From Lobulomyces angularis (lineage: Eukaryota > Chytridiomycota > Chytridiomycetes > Lobulomycetales > Lobulomycetaceae), in contig JADHYX010000081.1 of the NCBI GenBank assembly GCA_027604685.1, positions 1-64,000 of the forward strand: a stretch of 64,000 nt of DNA, read 5' to 3'. This document shows, piece by piece, positions 58,224-64,000 of this stretch (its first letter is position 1; every line of letters begins with the position of its first letter). The position numbers and the translations under genes were made by a program. Under the pieces are notes generated by a model. It saw only the letters and a program-made list of their open reading frames with translations. It searched no databases and had not been told where the DNA came from.

Positions 58224-58350
58224 AAATATATTTAATCTACAAAATCAGTTTAAAATTTCGACGACTTAGTTTTCTTAGTTTTCTTAGTCAAAAAAAAATT
58301 TTTTTTGGGGACTTAGTTTTCTTAGTTGACCTAGTTTTTTTAAATGAATT
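58224..58350 (-). repeat. Dispersed repeat, copy 15 (type A, reverse)
   Basis: Complete reverse copy with A9/T8 core, GGGG, CTTAGTTGACCTAG arm and AAATGAATT end. With copy 14 and spacer c it mirrors the compound units at 21.4 and 26.6 kb. Confidence 0.88.
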
Positions 58351-58523
58351 TTATTTTTACGGTAATTGTTATCATAGTTCATCTTAAATCTTGATTGAAA
58401 TGTCTAATTATGAATAATACTTAGTAGATTAGTACAATAAATACTAGTTAATATTGAAGAAAATATATATTATAATTTTTTAGTTTTTAAATCAATCAAA
58501 TAAATATATTAGTCAAATTAAGT

Positions 58524-58762
58524 TAGTTTTTTTTTAAATGAATTTTGAAAATGACAAAATAGGATTCATACTTTCATCATATAATATCTGATTATTTAGA
58601 ATAAGTTACATTTTTACAATATAATCTTCAAAGCGTTTCATATCAATTTTCTCTATCAATAATACTAAATAGGCTCCCTTTCGAGACTTACCTTATCCTA
58701 TTAAATATATTACTCATATTCAAATTTTATGACAAGTACTTAATACGTTTTTTGCGTCATTG
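58524..58762. other. Conserved non-coding element, copy 2
   Basis: Counterpart of 18614-18829. The 31-nt core is at 58670-58700 and differs from the first copy by one base (inner loop CCTTTC against CCTTCC). Offsets from the core start are: AAGCGTTTCATAT -39 (other copy -40), TTTTATGACA +55 (+54), GCGTCAT +84 (+84). Between blocks the copies differ widely. The rest of the gap up to 59028 has no gene. Confidence 0.65.
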
Positions 58763-58926
58763 AAGTTATATTTTTAATCTTTTTGATTATTTTTATCACA
58801 AACCATATTTTTCATTTTATTTTTTATTTGATATTCTACAACACAATATCATTAATATTAATTAATATTTAAATAAATATCGAACATAGACAAATATACA
58901 AATGTTAAATATAATTCTATATTACA

Positions 58927-58936
58927 CTTTTAAAAA
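58927..58936. terminator. T/A palindrome after propeller paralogue 2
   Basis: ACTTTTAAAA context, about 93 bp beyond the stop of the leftward gene ending at 59029. Confidence 0.3.
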
Positions 58937-59028
58937 GACACCGACTCAGACTAAAAAGAAACAGTGATATTAATTACTATAAAAAATAGGTATTATACTA
59001 TCTATGTTTATTAATTAATAATTTAACT

Positions 59029-59955
59029 CTATATTAAAAACTCAAACGCAATAACGCAAAGAAAAATTAAGCTAAAGCTTTCTAATTTAAATTCTATTGA
59101 AATTTTATCATTATTTTTATTTGATAGGGATGGAATATCAATAACCTTATTAATATTATATTGTTCTACATAATTGCTTGCTTCTATGTATAAGATATCG
59201 TTACGTAGATAAATCTGACGAGGTTTAGCTATCGTAGACAGATCGTAATCTAACTTCTTTATTGTTCCCTTTATTGTATCAAATACTGTAATGTAATAAT
59301 ATCTGGAACCAAAAACTATTATATCGTTCTGATAACAAGTCCAATAAGTACCGTTGGGAACTACACCTTCCATTATTTCTTTATTAGTAAAGTCTAAAGT
59401 CCATTTCTCAATAAAAGTTAAATTATGATGACTAGTATATATATTATTACCTATTACGTTTAATCCATATATTATTTCAGCAGTTTCAATTCTGTTAGTT
59501 TGTTCTCCCGTTATTCTATTCCATGACATAGCAAACTTATCGCTTGATGAGTATAAACTAGTTTCAGTAATTCTTATATCATATAATTGATCAAAAAATT
59601 GACCTGTATAATTCTTTATAATATTGTTACTATTAATATCTATTTCAGAAATGTAATATTCTTTAGTATCTTGAGAAGCTACACTCACATATAATTTATC
59701 GTTAAACGGTTGTATTTCCCTCGCGTTTATTTTATATTGATGAAGTATTGTTGCATCAGTTGAATTCCATTTTATCATTGTACCATCATCAAATGAAGAA
59801 GTATAAAACACATTTTCAAATTCAGCTAGGATTACTGCATTTCCTTGATGTCCAGGAAATATAAGATCATTTCCACCAGTCTTGATATCATTTCTTAAGA
59901 TATTATAATTCGAAAGTACTGTGTATATAAACTTTTTGCCCACGTATAAAAGCAT
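59029..59955 (-). CDS. C-terminally anchored beta-propeller protein (paralogue 2)
   Basis: A 308-residue blade protein, the nearest relative of 61349 (shared NSTDATILHQY and RYNYITVFDT-type phrases; DTIKGTIKKLDYDLS). It starts inside the first blade (MLLYVGKKFIYTVLSNYN), has no signal peptide, and ends in a hydrophobic run (FSLIFLCVIAFEFLI) after a Lys/Asn-rich stretch. Leftmost of three tandem copies. Membrane tail anchoring is inferred. Confidence 0.72.
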   Translation of the reverse strand: MLLYVGKKFIYTVLSNYNILRNDIKTGGNDLIFPGHQGNAVILAEFENVFYTSSFDDGTMIKWNSTDATILHQYKINAREIQPFNDKLYVSVASQDTKEYYISEIDINSNNIIKNYTGQFFDQLYDIRITETSLYSSSDKFAMSWNRITGEQTNRIETAEIIYGLNVIGNNIYTSHHNLTFIEKWTLDFTNKEIMEGVVPNGTYWTCYQNDIIVFGSRYYYITVFDTIKGTIKKLDYDLSTIAKPRQIYLRNDILYIEASNYVEQYNINKVIDIPSLSNKNNDKISIEFKLESFSLIFLCVIAFEFLI

Positions 59956-60107
59956 ATTCTACTCTATGAAAATTCTATAATGTAATACATATAATATTAT
60001 TTAATAGTCTATTTATCAATTTATTTTTGCATCTGATAATAATAAAGCTAATATAATTATAGAGTCTTATTATACACGATTTAATATTGAAAAAAGGACA
60101 TATTATA
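59956..60107 (-). repeat. Duplicated promoter/intergenic segment of propeller array
   Basis: Nearly identical to 61145-61270 and, over shorter stretches, 62279-62370. Shared words are TTCTACTCTATGAAAATTCT and ATACATATAATATTATTTAA. Each unit of the array was duplicated with its 5' region, so the paralogues probably share their regulation. Confidence 0.7.
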
Positions 60108-60118
60108 TTTTTAAAAAT
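60108..60118. terminator. T/A palindrome after propeller paralogue 3
   Basis: ATTTTTAAAAA, about 112 bp beyond the stop at 60230. A second T13 run ends near 60220, immediately before the stop. Confidence 0.35.
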
Positions 60119-60229
60119 ACAGATTCAGATTAAAAAACACATAGCCAAAATAATATAAAGAAAAGAAAAAGTAAAGTCTATCGATTTAAATCTTACTGAA
60201 GTTTTATTTTTTTTTTTTTTAAGTCTAGT

Positions 60230-61144
60230 CTATAGTAATAGTAATATCAAAAAAGAAAATATGTAAATCTCTAATTTACACATAAGAGATGATATGCCGT
60301 TATTGCTTACACTAGCTTTTGCACTAATTAAAGTGGATTCTTTCAGATCAAATTCTCTTATATAATTGTCCGCTTCTATATATAATATATTGTTATGAAT
60401 TCTCGCGCTATTAGGGCGATCTTCTGTTGTCAAACTGTGTTGCAATTTTCTTACACTATATGTTTTTGTATCAAATATAGTAATTACGTTAGTTATAGAT
60501 CCGAATATTATTAAATTGTCTTGTACAATTGACCAATAAGCACCATCTGGATTAACATCTTCTATGACCTCTTTTTTGGCCATTTCTAGATCCCACTTTT
60601 CAATGAAAGTAGTTCCATTGTAGTTTATGTATATATAATCTTGTATTAGAATTAGACCATATGGAGTACTAACAGTTTTAAGTTCTTTGATTTTTTTACC
60701 AGTACTTATATTCCACATTATAACATTATCAATAGTTGATGCGTACAATGTAGTAGCAGTCGATTGAGTAAAATATAACATTTTGTTTAAAGCTCCTGTA
60801 TAATTTTTTACTATAGTATTGGCACTAGTATCTATCTCTGATATATAACAATTATCAGTTGATCTATCATCAACACTAGCATATACCTTATCTTCTGACG
60901 CATAGAGATAATTAACTAACATATTATGTTCGTATATCTTACTTCCATTATTTCCATCCCATTTTATCAATGCACTATCGAGTGAAGAACTATATACAAA
61001 GTCTTTGTATTCTATTGCATTAGTTATTGTATCTGTGTGACCTAAAAATGTAGTAATATTACCTTTTGTTTCCATGTCAGTTCTTTTAAGGCCAAAATTA
61101 GCTATTGATGTATATATGAATTTTTTACTCATATATAAAAGCAT
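60230..61144 (-). CDS. C-terminally anchored beta-propeller protein (paralogue 3)
   Basis: A 304-residue blade protein. Its blades keep the WD40 look best (FLGHTDTITNAIEYKDFVYS; SALIKWDGNNG). It is closer to 46133 than to its two neighbours (shared VIEDV and FGSITNVITIFDTKTYSV phrases), so the array mixes two subtypes. The C-terminus ends IYIFSFLILLLL at the last residue. No signal peptide. Confidence 0.72.
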   Translation of the reverse strand: MLLYMSKKFIYTSIANFGLKRTDMETKGNITTFLGHTDTITNAIEYKDFVYSSSLDSALIKWDGNNGSKIYEHNMLVNYLYASEDKVYASVDDRSTDNCYISEIDTSANTIVKNYTGALNKMLYFTQSTATTLYASTIDNVIMWNISTGKKIKELKTVSTPYGLILIQDYIYINYNGTTFIEKWDLEMAKKEVIEDVNPDGAYWSIVQDNLIIFGSITNVITIFDTKTYSVRKLQHSLTTEDRPNSARIHNNILYIEADNYIREFDLKESTLISAKASVSNNGISSLMCKLEIYIFSFLILLLL

Positions 61145-61331
61145 ATTCTACTCTATGAAAATTCTATAATGTAATACATATAATATTATTTAATGATTTA
61201 TTACTCAGTTTATTTTTGCATTAATAATAATAAAGTTAATATAACTATAAAGTCTTAGTATATACGATTTAATATTAAAAAAAACACATATTATACTTCA
61301 TCGATACGACAATAGTGAGTTTTTGCATTAT

Positions 61332-61342
61332 ATTTTTAAAAT
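61332..61342. terminator. T/A palindrome after propeller paralogue 4
   Basis: ATTTTTAAAAT, 7 bp beyond the stop of the leftward gene ending at 61349. Confidence 0.4.
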
Positions 61343-61348
61343 ATAGAT

Positions 61349-62278
61349 TCAGATTAAAAAACACATAGTCAAAATAATATAAATAAAAGAAAAATTAAAA
61401 ACTATCAACTTAAATCCTGCTGAAATTTTATCACTACCTTTACTAGAGTTGACTAAAATATCACTAGATCTATTTATATCATATTGATCTATAAGGCCAT
61501 CTATTTCAATATATAAAATATTGTTGTTTACATATACTTTATATGGTCTATTTTTTTTACTTAGATCATAATCTAGTTTCTTTATAGTTCCTTTTACTGT
61601 ATCAAACATAGTGATATAATTATAACGGGAACCAAATACTAATATATTATCCTGACGACGTATCCAATTAGTACCGTTAGGAGCTACACCTTCTATTACT
61701 TCTTTATTAGTAAAGTCTAGATTCCATCTCTCAATATATGTTTTAGTTTCATAACTAGAATATATATTATTATTTACTATAACTAGTCCGTATAATGGAT
61801 CGACAGTTCCTATTTTGTTGATTTGTTCCCCAGTCTTTCTGTTCCATGATACAATAAATTTGTCAGTTGTTGCATATAGAACATCTTCGGTAACTTGTAT
61901 GTCATATAAAGCGTCAAAAAACAAACCAGTATAATTCTTTACGATATCATTAGTATTAATATCTATTTCTGTAATATAATAATCTTTAGTATTTGTAGTA
62001 TTTACACTCACATAAAGTTTATCGCCAAAACCCTCAATATGTTGTGTATTAATATCATATTGATGAAGTATTGTTGCATCAGTTGAATTCCATTTTATCA
62101 TTGTAGTATCATCAAATGAACAAGTATAAATAACATTATCGAACTCTTCCATTATTGAAGAATAGCTTTTGTGACCAGTAAATATAAGATCATTGCCATT
62201 GGTCTTGAGATCACTCCTTATAATAGCAGCACTAGAAAGTACTCTGTATATAAATTTCTTAGTTATATATAAAAGCAT
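61349..62278 (-). CDS. C-terminally anchored beta-propeller protein (paralogue 4)
   Basis: A 309-residue paralogue of 59029, with blade phrases VIYTCSFDDTTMIKWNSTDA and DKFIVSWNRKTGEQINKIG. N-terminus as in the others. The C-terminal hydrophobic segment (FNFSFIYIILTMCFLI) follows a short polar stretch. Upstream sequence matches the promoter repeat of the array. Confidence 0.72.
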   Translation of the reverse strand: MLLYITKKFIYRVLSSAAIIRSDLKTNGNDLIFTGHKSYSSIMEEFDNVIYTCSFDDTTMIKWNSTDATILHQYDINTQHIEGFGDKLYVSVNTTNTKDYYITEIDINTNDIVKNYTGLFFDALYDIQVTEDVLYATTDKFIVSWNRKTGEQINKIGTVDPLYGLVIVNNNIYSSYETKTYIERWNLDFTNKEVIEGVAPNGTNWIRRQDNILVFGSRYNYITMFDTVKGTIKKLDYDLSKKNRPYKVYVNNNILYIEIDGLIDQYDINRSSDILVNSSKGSDKISAGFKLIVFNFSFIYIILTMCFLI

Positions 62279-62391
62279 GTTCTACTCTATAAAAATTTTC
62301 TATAAAAATCTATAATATAATATATATAACATTATTTAATGATTTATTACTCAGTTTATTTTTATACACTAATCTATTTACATCTATAATT

Positions 62392-62404
62392 ATTTTTTAA
62401 AAGA
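62392..62404. terminator. T/A palindrome after 62450 gene
   Basis: ATTTTTTAAAAGA, about 46 bp beyond the stop of the leftward gene ending at 62450. Confidence 0.4.
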
Positions 62405-62449
62405 AAGTCTTAATATATTGTATCTATTTATATAAATTTAATAGAACAC

Positions 62450-63268
62450 TTATTCTTCTTCATTATTTTTTTCTAATAGTTTTTCTATATCTGACTTTAT
62501 CGCACACAATATTTTAATTATCATTTCTCTATCCTTATATAGTCTTATATCGAGTGGATTTTCGCATTCAGAAGGATATCTATCAAGATCAACGGATGAA
62601 ACAGTAATATTACGAGACAAAGAACTTAAATACCTTACATCAAACGCTGCCTTATAAAACCTCATTAAGTTTCCACTTATTATTATTCCATATATAACGT
62701 GATTTTTCATAATTTTATCTGCTCTATAGGAGACAGCGGCTAAAAGTTCACCGGCCAATTGATATTCTAATTCTTTGAAACTCTGTAAGCAACTTTTGTT
62801 TTTTATTATTATCATGTATCTCTCATATTGATCCCTATCAGCATAAACTACAAAATCTGGCCTAGATGTTACCTCATCTTCCCCTATTAATGTTATTGTC
62901 TTTGGTCTTTGCACAAAGTGGATTTTACCAGAGCCCTCGTAGTTAGTATTCGATAAGAGATCATATATGACAGCATCTACTGATGATCCATCATTAAATT
63001 TGTCTTTTTGTAACACTCTATTGTAAAACTTAGATTCTTTTTTATCAACATTTAGACCATGTATAATGTCTATGTCAGGCATCAATATGTTTTCTACTTC
63101 CTCGGGAAAAGAAACATTATTTATATCTATTATTGCATTTATTGATACACCAAAACATGTAATGCTTAGAGATTCACATTGATATTTTGTCCATTTGGAA
63201 ACGTCTTTCCATATGTCTTCCGTATCATTTGGATTTTTATATGAACTATTAACAAAAATATCTGACAT
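62450..63268 (-). CDS. Nuclease-like family protein, catalytic Glu replaced
   Basis: A 272-residue protein from the ATG at 63268 (an upstream TTG-initiated extension is not supported by the paralogue). It aligns along its whole length with 37356: YQCESLSITCFG, DSVM/DAVIYDLL-type and YEGSGKIHFVQRPK phrases, SRPDFVVYA (Asp kept), ELEYQLAGELLAAVSYRAD (Gln kept). At the ExK position it reads IIIKNKS instead of VVEDKS, so the catalytic Glu is Lys. Probably an inactive member with an intact fold. The acidic C-terminal tail (EKNNEEE) is unique. Confidence 0.72.
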   Translation of the reverse strand: MSDIFVNSSYKNPNDTEDIWKDVSKWTKYQCESLSITCFGVSINAIIDINNVSFPEEVENILMPDIDIIHGLNVDKKESKFYNRVLQKDKFNDGSSVDAVIYDLLSNTNYEGSGKIHFVQRPKTITLIGEDEVTSRPDFVVYADRDQYERYMIIIKNKSCLQSFKELEYQLAGELLAAVSYRADKIMKNHVIYGIIISGNLMRFYKAAFDVRYLSSLSRNITVSSVDLDRYPSECENPLDIRLYKDREMIIKILCAIKSDIEKLLEKNNEEE

Positions 63269-63575
63269 ACAAATAATATATTTTAATATATTACTAATTT
63301 CTATCAAATAATTAATACATAGTCATTTTATTTTTTGATTATTTTGTATAAAACATCAAGATTGAAACATTTTCTTATATATTTATATTTTATAAGTATG
63401 AATCGATAAAAATGGGTAGTTAATATAAATTGTAAAATTCGAAATAACAATAATAACTATTTAATATTTAGAGTATATCAATTCTTATCTTCATTTAATA
63501 ATGACAAGTTAATAAAGTGATTTAAAAAGTGTTTTATGGATACTGACATAGTGATTGAGTATTATTGAGAATTTA
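63269..63575. other. Divergent intergenic region, about 307 bp
   Basis: AT-rich, no gene or repeat copy recognised. It presumably carries promoters for the genes at 63268 (leftward) and 63576 (rightward). Confidence 0.45.
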
Positions 63576-64000
63576 ATGTCATTTCTTTCTGACACTCTAG
63601 GTAATATTAATAGCGAAGGATTTTGGGAAGGAAATGATTCATTGAATCAATGGGTAGGCAGTTTAATTAGTACAAAGGAAATAATAAAGATAAGTCAAGT
63701 ATTAAATAACAAAAATCATAAAGAGAAGCTTTACTCACTAGAGCATCTTTGTAAAGAATATCCCAACCAACCAATATTAATGTTGAACTTGGCTAGTTTA
63801 TATATAAGTCTATTAAATTTCACAGATTGTCATAATATGTTAAATAAAGTGTTAAATGTATGTTTACTTCATAATATAGTGGACGATAAACTATTAAAAT
63901 GGAGGGAGACTATATTAAAAGAATGTATCGAAAATGCAATACATTCAGAGAAAGAGTATAATGAAGAGTCTGGTTCAAAAATATATTCTTATTATATAAA
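63576..64000 (+). CDS. N-terminal part of a probable second Fic-family protein (cut by window end)
   Basis: From an ATG at 63576 the frame stays open to the last base (about 141 codons). Its TPR-like helices (LYSLEHLCKEYPNQP; MLNLASLYISLLNF) match the spacing and wording of the N-terminal region of the Fic protein at 27459 (LYLAELYAILENF, then HNxL..VL). The Fic domain itself would lie beyond the window, so assignment rests on the N-terminal resemblance. Confidence 0.55.
   Translation, partial: MSFLSDTLGNINSEGFWEGNDSLNQWVGSLISTKEIIKISQVLNNKNHKEKLYSLEHLCKEYPNQPILMLNLASLYISLLNFTDCHNMLNKVLNVCLLHNIVDDKLLKWRETILKECIENAIHSEKEYNEESGSKIYSYYI

Overview
The window is very A+T-rich (roughly three quarters A+T by eye) and intron-poor. 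It holds about 35 well-spaced genes on both strands, with no rRNA, tRNA or CRISPR visible. A superfamily II helicase of the D6/NPH-I type, a Pif1-like helicase, a DEDD exonuclease, an HNH protein and a complete dUTPase sit beside expanded lineage-specific families. This is the gene content of a large eukaryotic DNA virus (Nucleocytoviricota) or an integrated relative. No capsid protein, DNA polymerase or RNA polymerase lies in the window, so the family cannot be fixed. Abundant MITE-like intergenic repeats would suit a pithovirus-like virus. Ser/Thr-rich surface proteins with Lys-Arg sites, and an NTase-like family I recall from fungi, hint at a fungal or fungus-like host. Both ideas are inference.

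Layout. 0.3-12.6 kb is the housekeeping end: exonuclease (1036-1983), HNH protein (2121-2780), Pif1-like helicase (2987-4339), a 728-aa unknown (4484-6670), a small nucleotidyltransferase-like protein (6782-7660), an unknown (7970-8779) and the D6/NPH-I-like helicase (8906-11851). 12.6-13.6 kb carries two small membrane proteins. From 15 kb onward the window is accessory. It contains three Crinkler-like nuclease-kinase proteins (15124, 16947, 35665), four stand-alone PD-(D/E)XK-like proteins (33749, 37356, 53705, 62450), F-box/nucleotidyltransferase-like proteins (19051, 29737 broken, 31783, 43741), and a Fic protein with an autoinhibitory motif (27459) plus the start of a paralogue at the right edge. 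Surface or secreted proteins are a 1217-aa EGF-like type II protein (22222), a 1510-aa secreted WD40 protein (38657), a mucin-like glycoprotein (55220) and two very small secreted candidates. Four C-terminally anchored beta-propellers (46133, 59029, 60230, 61349) and a transporter-like protein (48032) complete the set.

Three non-coding systems stand out. (1) About 15 copies of a 105-130 bp repeat with CTAAG motifs and an A-tract/T-tract core lie in both orientations, only between genes. (2) Most genes are followed within about 100 bp by a short T(4-8)A(3-6) palindrome, often shared by convergent genes; it is a candidate transcript 3'-end signal. (3) A non-coding element at 18.6 kb and 58.6 kb keeps four sequence blocks, including a 31-nt core with one substitution, at nearly fixed spacing.

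The dominant theme is birth and death by duplication. Every expanded family mixes members with intact catalytic residues, members with lost catalytic residues, and fragments or stop-interrupted copies. The accessory part reads as an evolving set of host-interaction proteins (nuclease, kinase, Fic, F-box) and surface proteins.
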